Shown here: positions 1 through 6,780 of the stretch, in pieces
Layout of the letters: every line of letters starts with the position of its first letter
How positions within the stretch are numbered: position 1 is the first letter of the stretch
NCBI RefSeq assembly: GCF_000828085.3
Contig: NZ_JXCA02000011.1
Location: 1-34,513 of the forward strand
DNA from: Scytonema tolypothrichoides VB-61278
GTDB taxonomy: Bacteria; Cyanobacteriota; Cyanobacteriia; Cyanobacteriales; Nostocaceae
Reading direction: 5' to 3'
Length of the DNA: 34,513 nucleotides
Notes under the pieces: generated by a model
The model's input: the letters and a program-made list of their open reading frames with translations, nothing else
The model's database searches: none
Told to the model about the DNA's origin: nothing
Program-made: the position numbers and the translations under genes

Positions 1-163
1 TTACTCCCATTTTTCTGCTGGGGTAAGAGCCACAAACATTTTTCCTACCCCCTGTTACTCGACGAGATGGGTTGGTGCTACGAATCTCAGAGATTAATGC
101 TTGCGCTGCTGAACTGAGGTGTTGAGTATGACACCAGTTGTTGAACTCTTGGTTGTCAAGCAT
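1..163 (-). CDS. tnsA: TnsA-like transposase subunit, N-terminus (gene runs off the left edge)
   Basis: The minus strand reads from an ATG at 161-163 to the window edge without a stop, giving 54 residues. They end in an NPSRRV segment, a Gly/Arg turn, then NVCGSYPSRKMGV. This pattern is what I recall from the start of cyanobacterial TnsA endonucleases of Tn7-like elements, including those of CRISPR-associated transposons; TnsA cuts the 5' ends of the transposon during excision. Catalytic residues would lie beyond the window. The gene starts about 90 bp inside a transposon end with four direct repeats, the usual place of tnsA next to the right end. No clear ribosome binding site is seen. A TnsA-TnsB fusion is an alternative that the visible part cannot exclude. 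Confidence 0.62.
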   Translation of the reverse strand, partial: MLDNQEFNNWCHTQHLSSAAQALISEIRSTNPSRRVTGGRKNVCGSYPSRKMGV

Positions 164-257
164 AACCAGGGTTAATCCGGGGTCTTCCGTCCGGGTTCCT
201 TCTACTGTTTATGGAAGCACAACGTTATATATGTACGAACACTCGTGTTGAAAATGT

Positions 258-414
258 TTGCTCAACTTATACTTTCTAAATAGAACGTTTGCTCACCTTA
301 TGCTTTCAAATCTTCATATTTCTACTTTACGCTATATCGAATTTAATTAGGTTTCAAAAAATTGATTGCTCAACTTATGCCTTCAAAGTTGCTCAACTTA
401 TCCTTACAGTGACA
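258..414 (-). repeat. Four 22-bp direct repeats: putative TnsB binding sites plus terminal ACA
   Basis: The copies are TTGCTCAACTTATACTTTC at 258-280, TTGCTCACCTTATGCTTTC at 289-310, TTGCTCAACTTATGCCTTC at 366-388 and TTGCTCAACTTATCCTTAC at 389-410. The core TTGCTCAACTTAT is nearly invariant, and the last two copies abut. The last is followed by GACA, ending at 414. Plasmid iterons were considered. The neighbouring tnsA-like start and the terminal trinucleotide favour a transposon end. Confidence 0.65.
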
Positions 415-709
415 CGAAGCCCTTGCTTTGAGATTGACACAAATCGAAGGGGCAATCTCCTTGCTTGGACAGCGCTCATATACTCCCTACAAAAAGCAAT
501 CCTACCAATATCACCCACCGATGCTTGAACTCCAAGCTTACACCGGGGAGAATCTGGCCAAAAGATTGGGCGTTGATGTGGCAACTCTGGAGCGATCGCG
601 GCACTCTATGAGCCAACAAGATTTTGAAAGCTGGTGTAAATCGCGCGATCCAGGGTCTGTAAAGTGGCGATTTGGTGGTGATGGGCTTTTCCACCCTATT
701 AAAGGATGA
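413..709 (+). pseudogene. Truncated gene of unknown function interrupted by the transposon end
   Basis: A reading frame is open from the first codon after the transposon terminus to a TGA at 707-709, about 98 codons, with a TGA inside the transposon sequence just before it. There is no ATG until 521; a TTG at 428 is the only other early start. The C-terminal half (LAKRLGV, then SRDPGSVKWRF and a short aromatic end) looks like the end of cyanobacterial plasmid proteins in which a short helix-turn-helix-like segment is followed by an R-D-P-x-x-x-x-W motif. I read it as a gene whose 5' part was separated by the insertion. A 62-residue protein starting at 521 remains possible. Confidence 0.45.
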
Positions 710-820
710 GCCTTCTAACTCCAGGAGCGACTATTCATTTGTCAACGATGGCCAACACTGGGTAAATCGACGACATTCCTCGCTGGTGCCGAGTGAGCGG
801 AGGGAGCCGTAGCGCTGGCG

Positions 821-1087
821 CTAAACGAGAGTGTATATTTCATCAAAAAACATCTTTGATTGTGCGCAGTATTTTTCGGAAAGCCGTTCAATTTGTTCAA
901 GATCCTCCAGAAGATGATTGATGGCATTCTGTAATTGCGGTCTTGCTTGGTCGTATAAAGTGAAATAAGTAAGACGCTCTTGTAAATTCTTAAAAAGTGC
1001 AGCGTTGTTGTAATCCTAGAAATAAGTTGGTTGAAACTTCTGTATCTCAGCCCTAAGATTGCAACCAAAACGCAAAATTGAAAGAAT
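821..1087 (-). pseudogene. Degenerate gene with an in-frame TAG stop
   Basis: On the minus strand a frame opens at 1087 (TTG start candidate at 1073-1075), is interrupted by TAG at 1016-1018 and continues in the same frame to TAG at 821-823. The second part is 65 codons with strongly protein-like composition: LFKNLQERLTYF, then a helix INHLLEDLEQIERLSEKY and a short end. It reads as amphipathic helix or coiled coil. No methionine start exists in the frame. The family is not recognised. A longer minus-strand frame over the same bases looks like a shadow because its composition is less protein-like. No gene is seen at 710-820 or 1088-1303; the latter is AT-rich and probably holds the promoter of the next gene. 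Confidence 0.45.
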
Positions 1088-1303
1088 TTAAATAGAAATA
1101 ATAGAAATTGTTTTTATTGTTATATTGATGCACTTTGAAAGCTAAAAGTCGCGTTTGCGTCAGCCCGTTTAAACACTTTATTGTTTTTAGAACGGCGCGG
1201 GTCTTTTGCTTATCCAGCTAAAAGTCATGAAGTCAATTCATGCAATCATTTGAATCTTTCGGATTTGCAATTGAACTTTTGGTTCTTTTTAATATTTAAC
1301 ATC

Positions 1304-1807
1304 ATGAATAATTCTCGAATTGAGGAACGAATTTTCTCCGCCTGCAATTCTTCGGTCAGCGCGCGAGAGTTTACGGATGAAGAAAAGCGTTACATTCTGG
1401 AACATCAAAAGTTCCGGGAAGACATGCTACGCTGGTTTGAATCGAATAGCAGCGATGGTTGTTGGACAGAGGAAGCTGTCAATTTCATGCGTTGTTTCTA
1501 CGATTACTGGGAAGTCTTACGGTTGATAATAAACCTTTATGGGATTTCTCCAGAAGATGCCCAAATGCTGTTGGGTGAAAACGTACTAGATCCCGCCTTG
1601 AATCTTTCACTGCTTAGTCAGCGGCAGATTGCCACGATGCTTGCAGCCCTACGGCTATTTCAACAACAGTTGATCACCACCAACATGGTAGAGATGTTCC
1701 CGGAACATTTTGATTACGGCAATATCCTGCCCTTATCCCCGGTCGAAATTGACCATCTTTGCGAACAAATCAACGTTTCACAGGAGATAGAAACGGATGA
1801 ATGTTGA
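1304..1807 (+). CDS. Small plasmid protein of unknown function (167 aa)
   Basis: I chose the ATG at 1304 because the extra 41 codons before it come from AT-rich, low-quality sequence. There is no clear Shine-Dalgarno. The protein is soluble and mostly helical. Its C-terminal half, a helix with LAALRLFQQQ, then a short loop, then LSPVEIDHLCEQIN, resembles the end of widespread small plasmid and phage proteins in which an A-L-R-x-[WF]-Q helix is followed by a P-L-S-x-x-E-I-D-x-L-C-E segment. No function is established for that group as far as I know. The gene is followed by a second one that overlaps its stop codon, so the two probably formed an operon. Confidence 0.6.
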   Translation: MNNSRIEERIFSACNSSVSAREFTDEEKRYILEHQKFREDMLRWFESNSSDGCWTEEAVNFMRCFYDYWEVLRLIINLYGISPEDAQMLLGENVLDPALNLSLLSQRQIATMLAALRLFQQQLITTNMVEMFPEHFDYGNILPLSPVEIDHLCEQINVSQEIETDEC

Positions 1808-1991
1808 GTATATTGACCGCGCGTTCGTTCGGACTGCGGCATACACGGGCTAACTTCAGCGATGGGAACGGTGACACCATCATCACGGAAGTGAAAAACT
1901 GGCAGCAAAAGGGAAGTTTGCGCACACGGGCGTTTACTGGATTGCCAACTGTCTTGCGGCATCAGGGCTGATTCATCCTCAGCTGCCTTGA
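1797..1991 (+). pseudogene. Frameshifted gene downstream of, and overlapping, the 167-aa gene
   Basis: An ATG at 1797 overlaps the previous stop and has a good AGGAG at 1782-1786. It opens MNVEYIDRAFVRTAAYTG, then stops at 1851-1853. Coding sense appears to continue in a second frame (SDGNGDTIITEVKNWQQKG) and then a third, HTGVYWIANCLAASGLIHP, ending at TGA 1989-1991. This fits a former gene of about 60-65 codons broken by two small indels. The first segment alone would be an 18-residue peptide. The family is not recognised. Confidence 0.5.
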
Positions 1992-2000
1992 GTTAGCGAT

Positions 2001-2043
2001 GGAATGTTCTGAGTTTGGGATGTATCCCAATCCAGAACATTCC
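2001..2043. repeat. Large imperfect hairpin after the broken gene
   Basis: GGAATGTTCTG at 2001-2011 pairs perfectly with CAGAACATTCC at 2033-2043, and inside it TTGGGAT pairs with ATCCCAA around a 2-nt loop. The stem is therefore nearly continuous over 43 nt. It lies just after the end of the frameshifted gene. There is no run of T on either side, so it is a weak fit to a Rho-independent terminator and may be a structured 3' end or a remnant of a mobile element. Confidence 0.55.
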
Positions 2044-2604
2044 TATTCGTTTGATGAAAGGATTGCAGACAGCAGCAACAGAACAGGGGTTCTCCAAAAC
2101 CTGGACTCCTACAAAACAGTGGTTTGATAATTGACAGAACAACACAGCAGCGATCAGGAAAGGTGATTGTTGCCTGCTTCAGTCACTGCCTATTGCAACC
2201 AAGCCAGTTGAGCGAAGCGGTCTGACTGAGCGCTGCGGGGTGTTTGACAATGTTAGCCGACTCACAGGAACAGCGCTCGGTCAGCAACTGGCATATATCA
2301 AAGCAATTTAATGATAGGACATTAAATAGAGGTTTGCTTGCTTCAATGAACTAAAGTGCAATTCTTTAGATAAGCAATACTATGTTTGCAGCTTGACAAG
2401 CTTTTTCTGTAGGTTCCGCTAGGTAAAGATGACAGCGGGAGACGATATGTAGGATGTCCGGTGTTCATTGTTGCTGGCAGCAGGGTAATGCTTCTGGAAT
2501 ACCCTCACTATCGACCATAGCATATGAAATTTCCTGTAAAAAGTCAGCACTCCAGCATAAAATGTCCCCTCCGCAACTTATGATGGGACAAAGGATCAAG
2601 CGGT
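2044..2604. other. Stretch without an intact gene
   Basis: Only short or broken plus-strand frames are seen. An ATG at 2054 gives 26 codons and then continues in the same frame for about 60 further codons after a TGA. The neighbouring frame is also broken once, near 2223. Neither shows a recognisable domain. The stretch sits beyond the 3' end of the antitoxin gene at 2605 and looks like eroded coding DNA. No clear promoter or terminator was found for the minus-strand operon ending at 2605. Confidence 0.4.
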
Positions 2605-2928
2605 TTAATGCCCTGACGATGCCTGAATTGGTTGTACACTCAGGCGATAGCCAAGATTGTGCAGAATAAGGCTGATGGTTCGCAGTTCAGGATTCCCTTC
2701 CTGTGACAACGCCCGGTAAAGATTCTGGCGGTTCAAGCCTGTTTTTTCCGCGAGATGAGTCATTCCCCCCCGTGCTTCCACCAGGTTCCGCAGCGCTTCC
2801 AGAAAAAATGCCAGATCGCCATCCTGTTCGTACTCTTCAAGAGCAACGTCCAGGTAAGTCTTTGCCATTTCGGGGTTCAGCAGCTGCTCCATCACAATTT
2901 CGTCATGGTTTCTCAGTTCCTTGCTCAT
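2605..2928 (-). CDS. Type II antitoxin, HigA-like (HI1420 family)
   Basis: The product (107 aa from the ATG at 2926-2928) would neutralise the toxin encoded just upstream and repress the operon. The first third is acidic and helical (ALEEYEQDGD, FLEALRNLVEARGG). The rest is a Cro/C1-type helix-turn-helix: MTHLAEKTGLNRQNLYRALS, then NPELRTISLILHNLGYRLSV. This is the layout of the probable addiction module antidote proteins of the HI1420 type. The start codon overlaps the toxin stop as ATGA, so the two are translationally coupled with toxin first, the order usual for HigBA-type pairs. Nine extra in-frame codons upstream belong to the toxin gene. Confidence 0.85.
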   Translation of the reverse strand: MSKELRNHDEIVMEQLLNPEMAKTYLDVALEEYEQDGDLAFFLEALRNLVEARGGMTHLAEKTGLNRQNLYRALSQEGNPELRTISLILHNLGYRLSVQPIQASSGH

Positions 2929-3266
2929 CCCTGTTCCTCCTGGTAAGCCTGCCAATATTCTTTAGCCTTTTCTATGTCAGAGTCCTGGCTGTCCTTGTCG
3001 CCGCCGCACAGGAGAATCACCAGATCGTTTGCGGATTCTCCAAAGTAAACGCGGTAACCACTTCCAAAGAAAAACCGCAGTTCCCTCACGCCTGAGCCGA
3101 CCGACTTGCAATCTCCATAATTCCCCTGCTTCAGCCGCTCTATCCGGCGGATTATCTTTGAACGGGTCACATAGTCCTTCAGGTTTTCCAACCACTCGGT
3201 GTACGGCTCCCTACCGTCTTCTGTAGCATAGACTTTCAGGACTTTTGGACGAATGCTATCAGCCAT
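2925..3266 (-). CDS. Type II toxin, RelE/HigB-like (HI1419 addiction-module killer family)
   Basis: A 113-residue RelE-fold protein, expected to be a ribosome-dependent mRNA endonuclease. Family signs are the N-terminal ATEDGREPYTEWL, the helix pair with KIIRRIERLKQGNYGDCKSV, the strand GVRELRFFFGSGYRVYF and the C-terminal LVILLCGGDKDSQDSDIEKA. The length matches the family and no truncation is seen, so the toxin is probably active. It is the first gene of a two-gene operon with the antitoxin overlapping by 4 bp. A strong promoter with a palindromic operator lies immediately upstream. Confidence 0.88.
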   Translation of the reverse strand: MADSIRPKVLKVYATEDGREPYTEWLENLKDYVTRSKIIRRIERLKQGNYGDCKSVGSGVRELRFFFGSGYRVYFGESANDLVILLCGGDKDSQDSDIEKAKEYWQAYQEEQG

Positions 3267-3279
3267 AGTTTAATTATAT

Positions 3280-3308
3280 ATTGTAGCTTATAAGCGACAA
3301 AACGTCAA
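3280..3308 (-). promoter_or_regulatory. Sigma-70 promoter and palindromic operator of the HigBA-like operon
   Basis: Read on the minus strand, TTGACG (3303-3308) and TACAAT (3280-3285) are separated by exactly 17 bp. The near-perfect palindrome TTGTAGCTTATAAGCGACAA (plus-strand 3281-3300) covers the spacer and the -10 box. This is where the helix-turn-helix antitoxin would be expected to bind for autorepression. Binding is inferred from position only. Confidence 0.75.
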
Positions 3309-3321
3309 GAATTCCACAGTC

Positions 3322-3522
3322 TTAGCCGATTTTGAAAAGGTGATTCTTTGATAGCATCATGGTTAAAATACATATTGTTTCAAAGTCTACCGTCACCCCC
3401 TGTACGGCGGCAAACATCGCTGGCGTTAAACCCCAGAACAGCAGTGCTGAGAGAAACGACGTAGACTGATCGCTACTGCCTGCCTTGAAACTTCTGCGAT
3501 AATAAAGTGTTGTTATCCGCAC
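3322..3522 (-). pseudogene. Remnant of the 3' end of a DNA N6-adenine methyltransferase gene
   Basis: The frame contains SSDQSTSFLSALLFWGLTP followed by AMFAAVQG. These match the C-terminal segment SDQSAPFPSALLLWGLSP and ELLAAM of the intact Dam-type methyltransferase gene at 22906-23829. Nothing of the catalytic NPPY part is present, and the following residues diverge. This is a decayed fragment of a second copy of that gene family, ending where the integrase gene begins. It may mark an old recombination junction. Confidence 0.6.
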
Positions 3523-3530
3523 TTGCCGCA

Positions 3531-4226
3531 GTGAAAGTTGACCGTCACGGGAAAGCCAAAGTTCTCACCCAGGAGGAAATCCAGCGCCTTTTCTCAGAAG
3601 GGCTGTTGACCTTACGTGACCGAACGTTGTGCGCGGTGATGCTGTATACCGCGTGCCGGGTCAGAGAAGCCGTTACCCTGAGTCTTAGGGATGTCTATGA
3701 CAGCAAACGACGGGTCAGACCGGAGCTAATCATCCGCAAGGGCAACACGAAAGGGAAACTTGACACCCGTACCATCCCGGTGATGGACGACCTGCGGCGA
3801 TATCTAGAAGTTTACAAACCGAAACCTTCTGAGGATGGCTACCTGTTCCCTGGCAACTGGGGACGGGGGCATTTGCATGAGGAATATGCGTCTCTCATCT
3901 TTCGAGAAGGGTGCAGACGTGCGGACATTGAAGGGGCATCCACCCACAGCTGCCGCCGGACGGCCTTAACCATTATGCACCGGAACAATGTCCCCCTGCG
4001 GGTCATCCAGGAAATCAGTGGACATCGCAACTTGGAGCAGTTGCAGCGGTATTTGGAAGTGGAGCAAGAACAAGTGCGGGGAGCGATCGCCATGTTAAGC
4101 ATGATCTCGCCTGTGCCAACGGAATTGATAGCAGAAGAGACCTGGAACACCGCTCATCGCCAAAAACTACCCAAAAAGATCAGGAAAGAGCTTTATATTG
4201 ATCCAGCCCAATCCCCGCCGTTTTAG
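3531..4226 (+). CDS. Tyrosine recombinase / integrase (short, catalytic-domain only)
   Basis: The enzyme would catalyse site-specific recombination. The catalytic set is visible: Arg in YTACRVREAVTLS, H-x-x-R in THSCRRTAL, His in SGHRNLEQL and the nucleophilic Tyr in QRYLEV. I start it at the GTG of 3531 because the protein then opens MKVDRHGKAKVLTQEEIQ, which fits the start of short cyanobacterial plasmid integrases; an upstream start at 3507 is possible. At 231 residues it lacks a separate N-terminal arm-binding domain, as usual for this group. Its last 60 bp overlap the 3' end of the convergent primase gene, so the C-terminal residues after the helix following Tyr may be an extension. Possible roles are resolution of plasmid dimers or mobility of a cassette. 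Confidence 0.85.
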   Translation: MKVDRHGKAKVLTQEEIQRLFSEGLLTLRDRTLCAVMLYTACRVREAVTLSLRDVYDSKRRVRPELIIRKGNTKGKLDTRTIPVMDDLRRYLEVYKPKPSEDGYLFPGNWGRGHLHEEYASLIFREGCRRADIEGASTHSCRRTALTIMHRNNVPLRVIQEISGHRNLEQLQRYLEVEQEQVRGAIAMLSMISPVPTELIAEETWNTAHRQKLPKKIRKELYIDPAQSPPF

Positions 4227-6338
4227 AGCGTCCCAATGCACGGTAAACCACTCCCTGGCTTCCTGCCACAGGATGGGTGAGCCGGACTGGGCGATCAGTA
4301 TTCGCACGACCAGCTGCTCCATCTCCTGGCGTTGCCTTAAAATGGGATGAATCGAATGGGCAAGACAATGCCATTTCACTTTGTCTTTGGCTTTGATAAG
4401 CGCTTGTACCCTCAAGCTGGCGGCTTGCCGATGCTGTTCCGGGGTAAAGGTGCTGGCATCGACTGCTGTTTTTTGAACCTTGGGCAATCGTTTCAACGGT
4501 GAAGAATTCACAGCGGCAGAAAGCAAGTCTGAGAAAAACTCTTGATCAGCAGCGGTCGTTGACGCTGAGGAATTCTGGTCAGGAGACAATCCGTCTGGTA
4601 CAAACGTTCGTGTAGAATCGGGTACAGAAACCGGTGCAGAGGCAGGATCGGAATCAGGCTGGGGGAGACTGATAGCAGTGCTATCAACGCAGCTGTGGCT
4701 AGCACTGCTATCGTCTGAAGCAACGGGAACATCAGGCGTTTCTGTGATTAATAAGGCTGGGTTATGGTCAGTCAGCGGCTCGCGGGGGGAGGATTGGGAT
4801 AGATTATGCTTATGAATTGGAATTGGTACTTCAACCGCCTGAGGCAGTTGAAGTACCGGAAGCGGCAAACACACAACCTTCATATATGGGGGGAGCGTGT
4901 AAATCGCGTTGCTATCGGACGTGGGCGCTTGTGGTATAAGGGTTTCAGAGTTTGGTGATTCTAACCACGGGTCTGGCAATTGGGGGTATTTTTCCGGCTG
5001 CTCCGGGGCTACAACCTGTACCACCTCCGCATTTACACGCTCTTTCTCATGCAAGGGATGCCACAAGGGTAGGTAATGTGGCTTATGCAGGGTTGTTTGC
5101 GATACCCCAACCCCGTATAATGTTTTTGAAATTTCAATAATCGCTTTGGTGCGAGCACTAGTGGTTTCAGGAAACTCCCTCTGCTCTTTGAGGGCTGTCA
5201 CCGCCGCACTGACACGGGCAAACGTTTGTTCGTGGCGCTGTTGGTTGGGCGAGAAGGGAACAACATTATTCGCTTCTTGACCATCGCCAAATTGTTCGCG
5301 GTAAGTACGCTGACGATTGGGGATGGAACAATAGGGCGTGTAGTATCCTTCGCAGTTTCGGGCGCGTTCGGTTGCCCGTTTGCGGATTTCGTGCTGGTGT
5401 CTACACCATGTGTGGTAGCCGGGGGCGGCAACGGCTGTGGCGACAACGTAATCCACCAAGGCTTCCCCTCGCAGCTTGCGAAAGACAATCCCGTGGCACG
5501 CGAAGTCCTTTAACAATTCGTTGGTCTGGTGGAAGCCCGTCCATCCCTGCTGAATGCGTTCTTCCAGGTTACGCTCCCAAAGCAGCGCCCCGTTGCTGGT
5601 GTATTTCCGGGTGAACCGTTGCTGCGACTGGATTTTGGCGTTGGCGATCGCCTGGTGCAGTAATTCATCGTCTTGTCCCTGGGCTGACCACTCAGCAGTA
5701 TTGAGAAAATCTTCGAGATTGTCGCTGTAGAAATCGAAGAAGAAGTGGTTCAGGATGCAAGAACCCTCTTGCAAAGGCAGGCGATGGGCGTTGAAGTTTG
5801 TCGGCTTGTCCTTACCGTAGGATTTGGGATTGGGAAACAGTTCAAGCTGTCCGCCTTTGACTTGAATGCCAGCCTGTTGTAGCGCCAGAAAGACTGCGTA
5901 AGCCAGATAAAAAGAATCCAGTTTTTCGTTGAAGAAGTAATAAACATGGATTCCGCCGCTGGGACTGGACTGGATGAGGACATAACGGGTTAGACCAACC
6001 GTTTCCAGCGTTGCCAGAACATTATTGAAGTTTTGTAAATTATTGGCAGGGTGATTAGTACTGTCCGCATCGATGTCCGCCAGAAAGTAATTGGTGGTGC
6101 TGCCGAATCGTAGTCCCAGCAGTTCGTCGGGATTCTGGTATCGGCTCCACAGGTTGCGGGGCTGCAAGGGATAACGGGTTTCGGTATGCCAGCCAGGGCT
6201 AGATCCGGCTGATGGCACGGGTGCAAAAATAAACTCCCAAGGATGATGAAAATACTGGAGAAAACGTTGACCAATACTATCTTCCGGGGGAAGACTATTC
6301 GAGGAAAGGTATGATTTATTGTCGTCTGCTGGCGGCAT
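4167..6338 (-). CDS. Plasmid replication protein with archaeo-eukaryotic primase (PrimPol-like) domain
   Basis: A 723-residue protein that probably initiates plasmid replication. The N-terminal 200 residues carry primase-polymerase signatures: the acidic metal motif LADIDAD (about 87-92), the S-P-S-G-G-I-H-V-Y-Y motif (125-134) and QLELFPNPK (164-172). A helical region follows to about 420, then a long Pro/Ser-rich linker (about 460-640) and a compact basic C-terminal domain ending in a W-I-N-I-K-L-F segment. Similar large primase-like proteins occur on cyanobacterial plasmids. No helicase motif is visible. TGTCCCTACC repeats lie 80-140 bp upstream. The gene converges on, and overlaps by 60 bp, the integrase gene. 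Confidence 0.72.
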   Translation of the reverse strand: MPPADDNKSYLSSNSLPPEDSIGQRFLQYFHHPWEFIFAPVPSAGSSPGWHTETRYPLQPRNLWSRYQNPDELLGLRFGSTTNYFLADIDADSTNHPANNLQNFNNVLATLETVGLTRYVLIQSSPSGGIHVYYFFNEKLDSFYLAYAVFLALQQAGIQVKGGQLELFPNPKSYGKDKPTNFNAHRLPLQEGSCILNHFFFDFYSDNLEDFLNTAEWSAQGQDDELLHQAIANAKIQSQQRFTRKYTSNGALLWERNLEERIQQGWTGFHQTNELLKDFACHGIVFRKLRGEALVDYVVATAVAAPGYHTWCRHQHEIRKRATERARNCEGYYTPYCSIPNRQRTYREQFGDGQEANNVVPFSPNQQRHEQTFARVSAAVTALKEQREFPETTSARTKAIIEISKTLYGVGVSQTTLHKPHYLPLWHPLHEKERVNAEVVQVVAPEQPEKYPQLPDPWLESPNSETLIPQAPTSDSNAIYTLPPYMKVVCLPLPVLQLPQAVEVPIPIHKHNLSQSSPREPLTDHNPALLITETPDVPVASDDSSASHSCVDSTAISLPQPDSDPASAPVSVPDSTRTFVPDGLSPDQNSSASTTAADQEFFSDLLSAAVNSSPLKRLPKVQKTAVDASTFTPEQHRQAASLRVQALIKAKDKVKWHCLAHSIHPILRQRQEMEQLVVRILIAQSGSPILWQEAREWFTVHWDALKRRGLGWINIKLFPDLFG

Positions 6339-6401
6339 GATAAAAATTCAGCACGAAATTTTCCATCAGCAGCAGCAACAAAAACAGCAACGTGATACAC
6401 T

Positions 6402-6482
6402 AAGGACAGGCAAAACAAAGTGTCCCTACCGCTTGTCCCTACCGCTAAGGATGTGGAAAAGTAACGTGTCCCTACCAGGACA
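6402..6482. repeat. Iteron-like repeats upstream of the replication gene (candidate origin)
   Basis: Three direct copies of TGTCCCTACC lie at 6421-6430, 6434-6443 and 6467-6476. They are flanked by inverted half-copies, AAGGACA at 6401-6407 and AGGACA at 6477-6482. The first two copies are 13 bp apart and the third is 33 bp further on. Short direct repeats just upstream of a replication protein gene are typical of iteron origins or of autorepression sites. The set is short for an iteron array. Confidence 0.55.
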
Positions 6483-6780
6483 AAGGGTTTTTGTTCTTTT
6501 GCTGGCCTGATGCCATTAACGGCGAAATCAGGCGTTTAGGTAGAGCACCAACAGTCTAAAACTACTATTTTTGCTGTTTGTGCCTGCTGGCTGTTAACCG
6601 AGTAGCGCGGGATTGTTGGGTCGCCAAACTTTCGCAATCCTTTTGCTCTACAATTCACGACAATCAAATATCAAGAGGTGACAGTTGATTACCTTTTACC
6701 AGCATACTCCCTGATGGAGCATTTTTTTCAGGGAGTTTTGCTGTGTGCAAAAATCGTGTTTAAAAAAAAACGAATACTGA
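6483..6780. other. Intergenic region with two hairpins next to the candidate origin
   Basis: GCCTGAT at 6505-6511 pairs with ATCAGGC at 6527-6533. Further on, ACTCCCTGA (6706-6714) pairs with TCAGGGAGT (6728-6736), and a T-run in the loop and four T after the stem give a plus-strand terminator appearance. The second hairpin is beyond the 3' end of the minus-strand gene at 6781 and may end its transcript as well. No convincing gene is present. A frame starting GTG at 6678 has no domain and runs through the hairpin. Confidence 0.45.

Larger units (their letters stand above)
1..414 (-). mobile_element. End (tnsA side) of a Tn7-like transposon; element continues to the left
   Basis: Read on the minus strand the element would begin 5'-TGTCACTGTAAGGATAAG at 414, carry four 22-bp repeats down to 258, and then the tnsA-like gene at 163. 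Tn7-like ends begin with TGT and carry several TnsB binding sites of about this size, and the tnsA end of Tn7 itself has four. Only one end is inside the window. The target-site duplication of 5 bp would start with CGAAG at 415-419 and should reappear at the other end. The terminus is inferred from the repeat phase and the ACA trinucleotide, not proven. Confidence 0.6.

Noticed and set aside
258-410. Four direct repeats as plasmid replication iterons
   Set aside because: The phase of the repeats, the terminal ACA and the adjacent tnsA-like gene fit a transposon end better, and a separate repeat set lies by the replication gene.
742-1068. A 108-codon minus-strand open frame
   Set aside because: Its composition is poor, while another minus frame over the same bases reads as protein apart from one stop.
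2454-2669. A 71-codon plus-strand frame
   Set aside because: No ribosome site or domain, and it overlaps the 3' end of the well-supported antitoxin gene.
4952-5614. Plus-strand frames opposite the replication primase
   Set aside because: Antisense shadows; the minus-strand frame carries clear primase motifs.
6364-6391. CAG/CAA-rich run upstream of the replication gene as a repeat array
   Set aside because: It is a short low-complexity stretch of irregular CAG and CAA, not a spaced repeat or CRISPR.
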